NCBI RefSeq assembly: GCF_002343915.1
Contig: NZ_NETK01000001.1
Span: 9,252,001 to 9,316,000, forward strand
Direction: 5' to 3'
DNA from: Nannocystis exedens
Lineage (GTDB): Bacteria > Myxococcota_A > Polyangia > Nannocystales > Nannocystaceae
Length of the DNA: 64,000 nucleotides
Part shown: in pieces, positions 41,774 through 49,543 of the stretch
Position numbering within the stretch: the first letter of the stretch is position 1
Layout: each line of letters opens with the position of its first letter
The notes under the pieces: model-generated
Seen by the model: the letters and a program-made list of their open reading frames with translations, nothing else
Database searches by the model: none
What the model was told of the DNA's origin: nothing
Program-made: the position numbers and the translations under genes

Positions 41774-42386
41774 GGTGGCCGATGAGGTATCTGGTCCGAG
41801 GAGCGCCTGATGAGGGCATGAAGGGTATCGGCCCGATGGGCCAGCGGCCCGTATGGGCTACGGTGGGCGCGACCGGTCCGGATCGACCGGAGTTGAAACG
41901 TCCACGCTTCAATGACCCTAGAGCAACTTCGACGCTAACGCTCGAGGTAGCGGGTTGCAATCATGCTCAGATGTATAGTGGCGGGTCAAGAATGATTGTA
42001 CAAGCATGGATCGTTCACCGATCGCGGGCCCCCGGCGGGCGACCAGGGCCCGTCCGAGAAACATTTGTGAGGCCCGATACAATCACGGCAGTTGTGCCAT
42101 TTTCGCTGAGACCGGGATGCAGCGAACAATACCGTAGGACCCAATGATTGGGCGGCCTCATGCGTCGCCGCGAGCGGCGGGCGAGGCCCGGGGCACGCTC
42201 CTGGTTGCGCAGACAGACGTTGTTCGCGGGCAGGGCCCGAGGGCGGGGGCCGGTCGATGCATCTGCAACGACGGCGAATTCCACCGCCGCGGCCGCGAGA
42301 GATCGCGCGGCTGGTCGTGCGTGGGCGGCCGGCCACACCGCCGGGAGTGCGCCCTTCACGCAGGTCGGGCCTGCTAGCCTCAGGTC
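41774..42386. other. Long intergenic region of lower GC with predicted stem-loops
   Basis: No credible gene in 610 bp. GC is visibly lower than elsewhere, especially 41890-42130. Stem-loops seen: GGCCC-GAT-GGGCC (41830-41842); TTGAA...TTCAA (41893-41912); and a nested pair GCAAC...GTTGC (41923-41927 with 41954-41958) enclosing CGCTA...TAGCG (41933-41937 with 41948-41952). Positions 41844-41863 repeat the stem arm of structured element copy 2 exactly. It should also contain the promoters for the Cys-rich secreted protein and for HU. Confidence 0.5.
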
Positions 42387-42680
42387 ATGACGCGCAAGGA
42401 ATTGATCGAGACGATCCGCCGCCAGCTCGAGGAGAGCGGCGGTCCGGAGCTGTCCGTGGCGGCGACGGGCAAGGTGGTCGACGCGGTGTTCGCCGCGGTC
42501 ACCGAGAGCCTGCGGCGGGAGGGGCGCTATGTTCACCCGAATTTCGGTTCGTTCTCGGTCCACGTGACGCAGGCGCGGCCCGGGCGCAACCCGAAGACCG
42601 GGGAGGCGATCGAGATCCCCCGCAGCGAGACGGTCCGGTTCAAGCCGGCGCGCGAGCTCAAGGCGGCGCTGGAGGGCTAA
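42387..42680 (+). CDS. HU/IHF-family DNA-binding protein
   Basis: 97 residues, normal length. RKELIETIRRQLEE and VDAVFAAVTESLRREGRYVH form the dimerisation helices. NFGSFSVHVTQARPGRNPKTG is the signature leading into the DNA-binding arm, and GEAIEIPRSETVRFKPARELK completes it. It bends DNA and compacts the nucleoid. HU and IHF subunits cannot be told apart with confidence. Its stop overlaps the stop of the convergent ARPP-like gene by 4 bp (42677-42680), so the transcripts run into each other. Confidence 0.92.
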   Translation: MTRKELIETIRRQLEESGGPELSVAATGKVVDAVFAAVTESLRREGRYVHPNFGSFSVHVTQARPGRNPKTGEAIEIPRSETVRFKPARELKAALEG

Positions 42681-43846
42681 ACGGCCCCGGGAGGCAGGTT
42701 CTTCAGGACATGTTCCTTGAGCAGGTAGCCGAAGCCGGCGTTGCGCAGGCGGACCAGCAGCGCCGGGACCTCGACGCCGAGGGCCTCGGCGGTGCGCGCG
42801 AGGTCCCAGTGGTGCTGCGCCAGCTTCTCCAACAAAAAGGCGCGCCGGACCTGGGCCGCGGACAGGCGGAAGGTCTTGCAGTACTCGAGCTCGCCGCCGT
42901 CGCGGAGGATCGCCTCGCCGAGGTGGTTGTCCTCGTCGGGCCGCAGCGCCGACATGAAGCGGCGCAGGCGGAACGGGCCGGTCCGGTGGACCGTCTGCCA
43001 GCGCAGGGGCTCGCGCAGCACGCCGGCGGCCATGCCGGCGGTGAAGGCGGTCCAGTCGGCGCGGGCGCGGGCGACGGCGGCACGCAGGCCGGCGAGGTCG
43101 GCGATCTCGGCCTCGCGCACGGCGACGCGGTGGGCCGGGACGTCGTCGTAGAGGATCGCGTACTGGTAGACGAGCTCGCCGAAGAAGTCGCGCACGAGGC
43201 TGCGGTGCAGCGCGCGGTAGTCGTCGGGGTGGGGGAACACGACCATCGCCGCCAGCGCGTCGGCGACGAACACGAGCGCGCCGACCTGGCGCTCGTGGAT
43301 CTCGAACATCCGCACGGCGTCCTCGAGGCCGTGGACGTGGCTGCCGAGCGCCGCGCGCTCGCGCCGCGGCGACAGGCCGTGGCTCAGGGCCTGCCGGCTG
43401 TACTCGCTCCAGGCGACGTCGGGGCCGCCGAAGTGCAGCGACAGGAAGCCCTCCAGCGACAGGTGCAGCGGCAAGAACCGCAGCGCGCCCGGCTCTTCCT
43501 GGCGGACCATGCGGTGGAGCACGCGCACGCCGCCGAGGTCGCGCAGGCCGAGCTGCTTGTCGGTCAGCGCGGCGCCCCGGGCGGCCACGGCGGTGCCGTC
43601 GCTGGACCAACGCAGGACGTAGGCGTGGGGGATGTACGAGCAGTAGGCGACCGTCGGCGCGTCGGCGTGGCCGCGCACGCCGACGGCGTGGGGGCGACGG
43701 CCCTTGAACTCGAGTGTCCCAAGGCGCAGGTCCTCGCGGACATGTTCTTTGAGCAAGGGAACGAGGCGGACCGCCCCGAACGCCTGGGCCGGGGCGATCT
43801 GCAGGCCGCGCAGGCCGAGGCCCTGGCTGGTCTCGTCGAACTTCAT
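42677..43846 (-). CDS. ARPP-like domain protein with C-terminal helix-turn-helix
   Basis: 389 residues. The N-terminal part (LRGLQIAPAQAFGAVRLVPL, DLRLGTLEFKG, YCSYIPHAYVLRWSSDGTAV, GGVRVLHRMV) resembles the ARPP family associated with ADP-ribosylglycohydrolase and rhodanese-phosphatase proteins in conflict-type gene neighbourhoods. The C-terminus (FRLSAAQVRRAFLLEKLAQH, DLARTAEALGVEVPALLVRL) looks like a Fis-type helix-turn-helix. The family name is from memory and moderate. The ATG at 43846 overlaps the stop of the TROVE/vWA-like gene (ATGA), so the two products are probably made in step. Hairpin-type sequences occur at its 3' end (42700-42720) and near 43715-43757. Confidence 0.6.
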   Translation of the reverse strand: MKFDETSQGLGLRGLQIAPAQAFGAVRLVPLLKEHVREDLRLGTLEFKGRRPHAVGVRGHADAPTVAYCSYIPHAYVLRWSSDGTAVAARGAALTDKQLGLRDLGGVRVLHRMVRQEEPGALRFLPLHLSLEGFLSLHFGGPDVAWSEYSRQALSHGLSPRRERAALGSHVHGLEDAVRMFEIHERQVGALVFVADALAAMVVFPHPDDYRALHRSLVRDFFGELVYQYAILYDDVPAHRVAVREAEIADLAGLRAAVARARADWTAFTAGMAAGVLREPLRWQTVHRTGPFRLRRFMSALRPDEDNHLGEAILRDGGELEYCKTFRLSAAQVRRAFLLEKLAQHHWDLARTAEALGVEVPALLVRLRNAGFGYLLKEHVLKNLPPGAV

Positions 43847-45303
43847 GCGCCCTCCTCCAGCGGGGCGACGGCGGCGCGGCGCAGGAACACGTCGACGCGG
43901 CGGGCCAGGTAGTCCTCGAGCTCGGCCAGCGAGAGGTCGCCGGCGGCGAAGCGGGCGAACGCCAGCGCGGTCGGCAGGTCCTCGGCGTCGCGCAGGCCGA
44001 GGGTCGGGACGGCGGCGCCGAGGCGCCGCGGGCCGAGCTCGGGGGCCTCGAACACCGGGTTGACGTGGACGATGGTGGTGCGACCCGCGGGATCGAGGCG
44101 GGCTTTGAAGACGCGGCAGACCTCGCCGGCGCCGCCGGTGGGGTCGTTGTCGAAGCCGTCGGAGACGACGACGAGCAGGTCGGGCCGGGTCTCGAGGGCG
44201 TCGAGCAAGGGGCCGGCGAGGTCGGTCTGGCCGCGCGGGCCGGCCAGCAGCGGGTCATCGGCGGTAGGTGTCCAAAAGGGCATGTACTCGGCGCTCGCGG
44301 CCCGTAGCAGGGCGTCGACCCCGAGCGCGACGGCCAGCGAGCGGCGCGGCTTGTCCGGCGAGCCGGTGGTCGAGTAGGAGCGGTCGAGGACGGCGGCGAC
44401 GCGGCCGAGCGCGAGCGGGGCCTCGCGCAGGCAGCGGCGGGCGGCGTCGTCGAGGGCGGCCTGCAGCTCGGCCCGCCGCTCGCGCCGCTCGGCCGGCGGC
44501 AGCGAGAGGAGGTAGATCGCCACGCGCGTGAGGCCGGCGCGGGCGAGGTCGATCGCCAGCTCGGCCACGCCCTCGCGCGCGGCGGTGTTCTGCAGGCGCA
44601 GCCGCTCGAGCGTGGTCAGGCGCGGGGCGATCTTCCGCAGGAACACGGCCCGGTCGATGTTGCGGCGGGCGGCCATGCCCTCGGCGACGGTGAACGGCAG
44701 CTCGTACATCGCCTCGTCGCTGAAGTGAGCCTGGCGGAAGGTCTCGAGCAGCGGGGTCTGATAGCGGCGCTGCTTCCAGCCCTTGAACAGGAACCCGCCG
44801 AGCTCGCCGGGCAGGCGCAGGTGGGTGTGCAAGATCAGGTCGCGCAGCTTGCCCCGGTACTTGACGGCGTCGAATTGTAGATCTGGCCGGGAGGACAGGT
44901 AGTCGCGGACGATCGCCCGCAGCCGCCGGTTGTTGACGCCGCGGGCGCGCACGGCGAGGAGCGCCCGGTAGGCCCGCGGGGCCGGCAGCGAGCGCAGGGC
45001 GGCGACCACGAGCCGGCCCTCGTCGCGCCGCTCGACGGGGCCCGCGTCGCGCGAGCTGGCCAGCAGTTCGGTGACGATCCGCGCGCGGTTGAAGTGGTTG
45101 ACGCCGGCGGCGAGGGTGCGGGCGTAGAGCCGGCGGTAGTTGCCGCGGATGTAGTCGTGCAGGAACTCGATCGAGACGGTCTGGGCGCGGCCGTCGCTGT
45201 AGAACTCGCGCTGGCCGGTGCAGCAGAAGCAGGCGTTGAGGAACACCACCAGGTCCTCGCAGGTGACCCGCGCGGCGGCGGCGTGGCGGGTCTCGGCGGA
45301 CAT
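43843..45303 (-). CDS. TROVE/Ro60-like protein with vWA domain
   Basis: 486 residues from the ATG at 45303. The N-terminal two thirds are helical repeats (VSIEFLHDYIRGNYRRLYAR, ARGVNNRRLRAIVRDYLSS, DAVKYRGKLRDLILHTHLRL), as in TROVE-type RNA-binding rings. The C-terminal vWA domain has VAAVLDRSYSTTGSP (MIDAS-like DxSxS), a TDLAGPLLDAL segment and LLVVVSDGFDNDPTGGAG. Ro60 orthologues bind misfolded RNA and Y RNAs. Assignment to TROVE rather than another HEAT-vWA family is uncertain. It is coupled to the ARPP-like gene downstream. No Y-RNA-like sequence was identified nearby. Confidence 0.6.
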   Translation of the reverse strand: MSAETRHAAAARVTCEDLVVFLNACFCCTGQREFYSDGRAQTVSIEFLHDYIRGNYRRLYARTLAAGVNHFNRARIVTELLASSRDAGPVERRDEGRLVVAALRSLPAPRAYRALLAVRARGVNNRRLRAIVRDYLSSRPDLQFDAVKYRGKLRDLILHTHLRLPGELGGFLFKGWKQRRYQTPLLETFRQAHFSDEAMYELPFTVAEGMAARRNIDRAVFLRKIAPRLTTLERLRLQNTAAREGVAELAIDLARAGLTRVAIYLLSLPPAERRERRAELQAALDDAARRCLREAPLALGRVAAVLDRSYSTTGSPDKPRRSLAVALGVDALLRAASAEYMPFWTPTADDPLLAGPRGQTDLAGPLLDALETRPDLLVVVSDGFDNDPTGGAGEVCRVFKARLDPAGRTTIVHVNPVFEAPELGPRRLGAAVPTLGLRDAEDLPTALAFARFAAGDLSLAELEDYLARRVDVFLRRAAVAPLEEGA

Positions 45304-45501
45304 GATCATCGGGACAGGTAAGCCGCCCGGGGAAGGAGTGCTCGACTGCTTAGCGCAGCTCCAGAGGCCGAATTCGGAAGTCGAACGGAAGTCCCGCGGG
45401 CGGCCCCCCGAGCCTACCACGCGGCCGCGGCCGACACGGCGGTCGCGGGGGCGCGCAGGCGGCTCGCGGGCGCTCGGCGGCGCTCGCGGGGGCGAGCGAC
45501 C

Positions 45502-46593
45502 TTAGCGGCGGCGCACGAAGTAGGTGCGCATGTTGCCGCGACCCTTGAGCGCGACCTCGCCGCGCTCCTCGATCTCGTAGCGGTTGGGGTCGATCAGCGC
45601 GTGCGTCGACTGGCTGATCTGGACGTGCATCGGCTGGCTCGTGGTCTCCATCCGGCTGGCGATGTTGACGGTGTCGCCGTACAGGCAAAACCGCGGCATC
45701 TTGGTGCCGACCACGCCGGCGACCACCGGGCCCGAGTTGACGCCGATCCGGATCTGCAGCGGCGCGCCGGTCGGCAGGGCCATGCCCTCGACGGCCTCGA
45801 GCATGTCGAGCGCGACGTCGCAGATCGCGTCGGCGTGGCGCGGGTTGGGGTCGGGCACGCCGCCGGCGATGACGTAGCAGTCGCCGACGGTCTTGATCTT
45901 GTAGACGGGGTGGCGCTCGATCAGCGCGTCGAAGCGGGTGTAGAGCCGGCCGAGCAGCTCGAACACCTCGAGCGGCGAGTGGTCGCTGGCCGCCCGCGTG
46001 TAGTCGACGATGTCGCAGAACAGCACCGTGACCTGCGGGTAGTGATCGCCGACGACGCTGCGGCCCTCGCGGAGGGTGTTGGCGACGCTCTGGGGCAGCA
46101 TGCTGTAGAGCAGGTCGTCGCTGCGGCGCTTCTCGTCGGCCAGCGCCGCGGCGGCGCTCTCGGCCAGGAGCCGCGCGTCCTCGAGCTGGCGCTGCAGCGC
46201 GCGCAGCGAGACGTGAGTGGCGACGCGGGCGAGCAGCTCCTCGAGGTGGAACGGCTTGGTGACGTAGTCGACGCCGCCGACCTCGAAGGCGCGGATCTTG
46301 TCGAGCACCTCGTCGCGGGCGCTCATGAAGATGACGGGGACGTCGCGCGTGTCGGACTGGGCCTTGAGCTGCTGGCAGACCTCGTAGCCGGTCATTCCGG
46401 GCATGTTGATATCGAGGAGCACGAGGTCCGGCGCGGCCGCGGCCGCGGCCTGCAGCGCCTGCGGGCCCGAGGTCACCGGCCGCACCTTGTAGCCCTGGGC
46501 GGCCAGCATCTCGGTCAAGATCCGGAGGTTGACGAGGGTGTCGTCGACGACCAGGATGTCGCCGCGCACGGGCTGATAGGACTTCTCGCTCAT
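45502..46593 (-). CDS. Response regulator with adenylate/guanylate cyclase domain
   Basis: 363 residues. Receiver domain at about 12-130 (ILVVDDTLVNLRIL, LVLLDINMPGMTGYEVC, VIFMSARDE, YVTKPF), a coiled-coil linker (about 130-165), then a class III cyclase domain: VTVLFCDIVDYTRAAS (first metal Asp), YKIKTVGDCYVIAGG (Lys and second Asp region), IRIGVNSGPVVAGVVG and LYGDTVNIASRMETT. The Lys in KTVGD and the Asp in GDTVN fit ATP selectivity, so cAMP is the likely product. The ATG at 46593 overlaps the stop of the upstream hybrid kinase gene (ATGA), so that kinase is the likely partner. Confidence 0.92.
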   Translation of the reverse strand: MSEKSYQPVRGDILVVDDTLVNLRILTEMLAAQGYKVRPVTSGPQALQAAAAAAPDLVLLDINMPGMTGYEVCQQLKAQSDTRDVPVIFMSARDEVLDKIRAFEVGGVDYVTKPFHLEELLARVATHVSLRALQRQLEDARLLAESAAAALADEKRRSDDLLYSMLPQSVANTLREGRSVVGDHYPQVTVLFCDIVDYTRAASDHSPLEVFELLGRLYTRFDALIERHPVYKIKTVGDCYVIAGGVPDPNPRHADAICDVALDMLEAVEGMALPTGAPLQIRIGVNSGPVVAGVVGTKMPRFCLYGDTVNIASRMETTSQPMHVQISQSTHALIDPNRYEIEERGEVALKGRGNMRTYFVRRR

Positions 46594-48071
46594 GGGCCAC
46601 CTCCGGCGGCTTGTAACGCGTGCCGGGTCAGGTCGATAATCGCGGCGTAGTTGTACTGTTCGAGCATGTCCGAAAGGACAGTGGCGGCCTGCGGCGCCTG
46701 GGCGCGGACGAAGTCGATCATGCGCGCGATGGTGAACACGTCGGCCTGCAGGCACGCCTGCTCGAGCGCCGACAGCCACGGCGACGGCAGCCCGTGCAGC
46801 GCGGCCGCGTCGACGCGGGCGAGCGGCGGGGCGTCGTCGTAGAGATAGGTGACCCCGAGCCGCTCGGCCAGCTTGTCGAACACTTGGTGCAGCTGCAACG
46901 GCTTGCGCAGGAAGTCGTCGCAGCCGGCCGCGCGCGCGGTCGCCTCGTCGGCCTCGAAGGCGCTGGCCGTGAGGGCGATGACCACCGTCTCGGCGCCCCA
47001 CGGGCTCTGCTTGATCTGCTGCGTGGCCTCGATGCCGCTGACTCCGGGCATGCGCATGTCCATCCACACGAGGTGGGGACGCCAAGTCTCGCACAAGTGA
47101 ACGGCCTCGCGGCCGTCGGCGGCCTCGCGGACCTCGAATCCGACCCGCGAGAGCGCCTGCACCAGCAATTGCCGGCTCTGCCAGCGATCCTCGGCGACGA
47201 GGATCCGGCGTGGCTCCTGGCCGGCGGCGAGGCCGAGGATCTTGCGCGCGGACCGCCGCGGGTCGTCGGCGCCGCGGCCGAGGCCGACCGGCAGGGTGAG
47301 GGTGAGCTGATCGGGCGCGACGTGGTACTCGCCGCCGAGCTGGTTGGCGATGGCGATCGCCAGCTCGGGGCCGCGGCCGGGCTCGTCGGTGTGCAGGCCG
47401 GCGTCGGTGCGGACGAACGAGCGCAGGCGCAGGTCGGCGAGGTCGATGCCGGGGGCGCGGATGTCGAAGCGCAGCACGCCGGCGCCCGGCGCGGAGCCCG
47501 GCTCCATGCGCACGCGGACGACGATGAGGTCGCGGCGCGGGACCTCGAGCACGTTGCCGAGCAGGAGCAGGAGCAAGTGACGCAGCCGGACCTGGTCGGT
47601 GCGGACGCGCCGCGGCAGGTCGGCCGCGCGATCGATGCGCAGGGCGACCTCGGCGCCGGCGGCTCGCAGGCACAACATGTCCGCGAGGTCATCCAACAAG
47701 TAGTGCAGGTCGAAGCCGACCTGGCCCGCGCCCTCGTCGTTGCCGCCGGTGAGCTCGTCGATCAGCGCGAGCAGCTGCTCGCCGCTGCGGTGGATGACCT
47801 CGATGTGCGCCCGCTGCTCGGCGCTCAGCAGCACGTCCTCGCGGAGCAGGTGCGAGAAGCCGAGGATGGCGTTCAGCGGGGTGCGCAGCTCGTGCCCGAG
47901 GTCGGAGAGGATCGCGGTGCGCGTGCGCAAGGCGGCGTGGAGCCGCGCCTCGACCCGCTCGAGGGCCGCGAGCGCGGCGGGGGTCTCCTCGCGCTCGGTG
48001 AACTCCCCGACGTAGTAGCGAAGGGCGGCGATCTCGTCGTTGAGCGCGAGGGGATCGTCGGCGTCGTTCAC
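46590..48071 (-). CDS. Hybrid histidine kinase with C-terminal receiver and Hpt-like region
   Basis: 493 residues, cytoplasmic. HisKA has LGHELRTPLNAILGFSHLLR (His near residue 60). The ATPase part is weak: the N-box region (RHLLLLLLGNVLEVPRRDLI) and the G box (GRGPELAIAIANQLGGEYHV) are only partly conserved, so catalytic strength is uncertain. A receiver follows at about 295-415 (ILVAEDRWQSRQLL, LVWMDMRMPGVSGIE, DFLRKPLQ). The C-terminal 80 residues are helical and may be a degenerate Hpt-like module. It is coupled to the REC-cyclase gene. A perfect TGTCC-GAAA-GGACA hairpin at 46667-46680 lies in frame near the 3' end. Confidence 0.85.
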   Translation of the reverse strand: MNDADDPLALNDEIAALRYYVGEFTEREETPAALAALERVEARLHAALRTRTAILSDLGHELRTPLNAILGFSHLLREDVLLSAEQRAHIEVIHRSGEQLLALIDELTGGNDEGAGQVGFDLHYLLDDLADMLCLRAAGAEVALRIDRAADLPRRVRTDQVRLRHLLLLLLGNVLEVPRRDLIVVRVRMEPGSAPGAGVLRFDIRAPGIDLADLRLRSFVRTDAGLHTDEPGRGPELAIAIANQLGGEYHVAPDQLTLTLPVGLGRGADDPRRSARKILGLAAGQEPRRILVAEDRWQSRQLLVQALSRVGFEVREAADGREAVHLCETWRPHLVWMDMRMPGVSGIEATQQIKQSPWGAETVVIALTASAFEADEATARAAGCDDFLRKPLQLHQVFDKLAERLGVTYLYDDAPPLARVDAAALHGLPSPWLSALEQACLQADVFTIARMIDFVRAQAPQAATVLSDMLEQYNYAAIIDLTRHALQAAGGGP

Positions 48072-48303
48072 GGATCTCCTGCGGTCCGAGTATGCCCGAA
48101 CCGGCCCGCGCGGGGCGGCCTTTCAAGGGCCGTAGACCCCAGTTCGCGCCGGCGGAAGAGGACCTGCACGGCGCGCCGCGGCACACACGCCGATTTCCCA
48201 ACCGCGGCCACACGGCACGAGGCGGGCGCTCTCGCGGCCCGGGGCGGCCGCGCGCGCGAGCGCCGCTTGACCCGCCGCGGCGTCGAGGGCGATCGTGCGC
48301 GTC

Positions 48304-49422
48304 ATGTCGGATCCCGTCCTCGTCGTCACCGGCGCCACCGGCTTCCTCGGGCGTGAGCTCGTGCATCACCTGCTCGCCGCGGAGCCGACGACGCGCCTGG
48401 CGCTGCTCGTGCGCGGTCGCGACGAGGCGCAGGCGCGGGCGCGCGGGGCCGAGGTGCTGCGCGACCGACTGTCCGGCGAGGCGCTGGCCGCGGCCGAGCG
48501 GCGGGTCGAGATCGTGCGGGCCGACCTCGAGCGCGACAACCTCGGGCTCGACAACGCGACCTACGCCGGGCTCGCCGGTCGCGCGACGGGGGTGATCCAC
48601 GGGGCCGCGTCCGTCAGCTTCTCGCTGCCGCTCGAGCAGGCGCGGGCGATCAACGTCGAGGGCACGCGGCGCGTGCTCGACCTGGCCAACGCGGCCGAGT
48701 GCCCGTTCGACTACATCGGCACCGCCTACGTCGCCGGCGACCGCAGCGGCACCGCGCTCGAGACGGAGCTCGACGTCGGCCAGCGGTTCCACAACACCTA
48801 CGAGCAGACCAAGCTCGAGTCGGAGAAGCTGGTGCGCGCGCGCGCCGGCGAGCAGCGGGTGACCATCTATCGCCCGAGCATCATCGTCGGCGACTCGCGC
48901 ACCGGCCGGACGTCGAGCTTCAAGGTGCTCTACTGGCCGCTGAAGATCTTCTCGCGCGGCTTCCGCTGGGCGCCCGGCCGCCCCGACGCGGTGATGGACG
49001 TGGTGCCCTCCGACTTCGTGGTCCAGGCGATCTGCCACCTGCGCAAACAGACAGGTCCTTCGGGACAGGCGTATCACCTGTGCGCGGGCCGCGAGCACGC
49101 GGCCACGCTCGAGCAGCTCAGCACTGCGGCCAGCCGGTTCTTCGGCTGCAAGCCGGCGGTGTTCGTGAAGCCGGACCTGTTCGTGCGCGCGCGGCCGTTC
49201 ATCGACCGGTTCACGTTCGGCAAGCTGCGCCGGATCTTGACCACCGGGCGGGTCTACACGCCGTACCTGTCGCTGCAGCTGTGGTTCGACACCTCGCACA
49301 CGCGGGCGGCGCTGGCGGGTACCGGCATCGCGGCGCCGGGGGTCGAGGACTTCTTCCTCAACCAGCTCCGCTTCGCCCGCGACACCGACTTCGGCAAGAA
49401 GCTCGCGCACCCGGAGGCGTGA
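48304..49422 (+). CDS. Thioester reductase/fatty acyl-CoA reductase-like SDR
   Basis: 372 residues from the ATG at 48304 (a GTG 9 bp upstream is also possible). Nucleotide-binding VVTGATGFLGRELVHHLLA near residue 7, VIHGAASVSFSLPLEQARAI near 97, the catalytic Tyr-Lys in HNTYEQTKLESEKLV, and VTIYRPSIIVGDSRTG. This is the Male-sterility/NAD-binding-4 form of extended SDRs, which reduce acyl-CoA or carrier-bound thioesters. The C-terminal half (about 250-372) is less conserved. The product may be an alcohol or aldehyde for lipid or wax synthesis, but no partner genes confirm that. A hairpin-type insert (KQTGPSGQAY) is encoded near 49050. Confidence 0.82.
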   Translation: MSDPVLVVTGATGFLGRELVHHLLAAEPTTRLALLVRGRDEAQARARGAEVLRDRLSGEALAAAERRVEIVRADLERDNLGLDNATYAGLAGRATGVIHGAASVSFSLPLEQARAINVEGTRRVLDLANAAECPFDYIGTAYVAGDRSGTALETELDVGQRFHNTYEQTKLESEKLVRARAGEQRVTIYRPSIIVGDSRTGRTSSFKVLYWPLKIFSRGFRWAPGRPDAVMDVVPSDFVVQAICHLRKQTGPSGQAYHLCAGREHAATLEQLSTAASRFFGCKPAVFVKPDLFVRARPFIDRFTFGKLRRILTTGRVYTPYLSLQLWFDTSHTRAALAGTGIAAPGVEDFFLNQLRFARDTDFGKKLAHPEA

Positions 49423-49543
49423 GGGCGGGCCCGAGTGCGCCGGGGCGGTCGACCTCGTGGCCTCGGCCGGCGGCGTGGGGTCGGCCGAGAAGCGCCAGGC
49501 ATTCCAGCGCTTCGCCGGCGCCGGGTTCGACTGCTGGGACGGA

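Noticed and set aside
41893..41912. TTGAAACG...CTTCAA segment considered as a CRISPR-like repeat
   Set aside because: It occurs once only, with no array and no cas genes.
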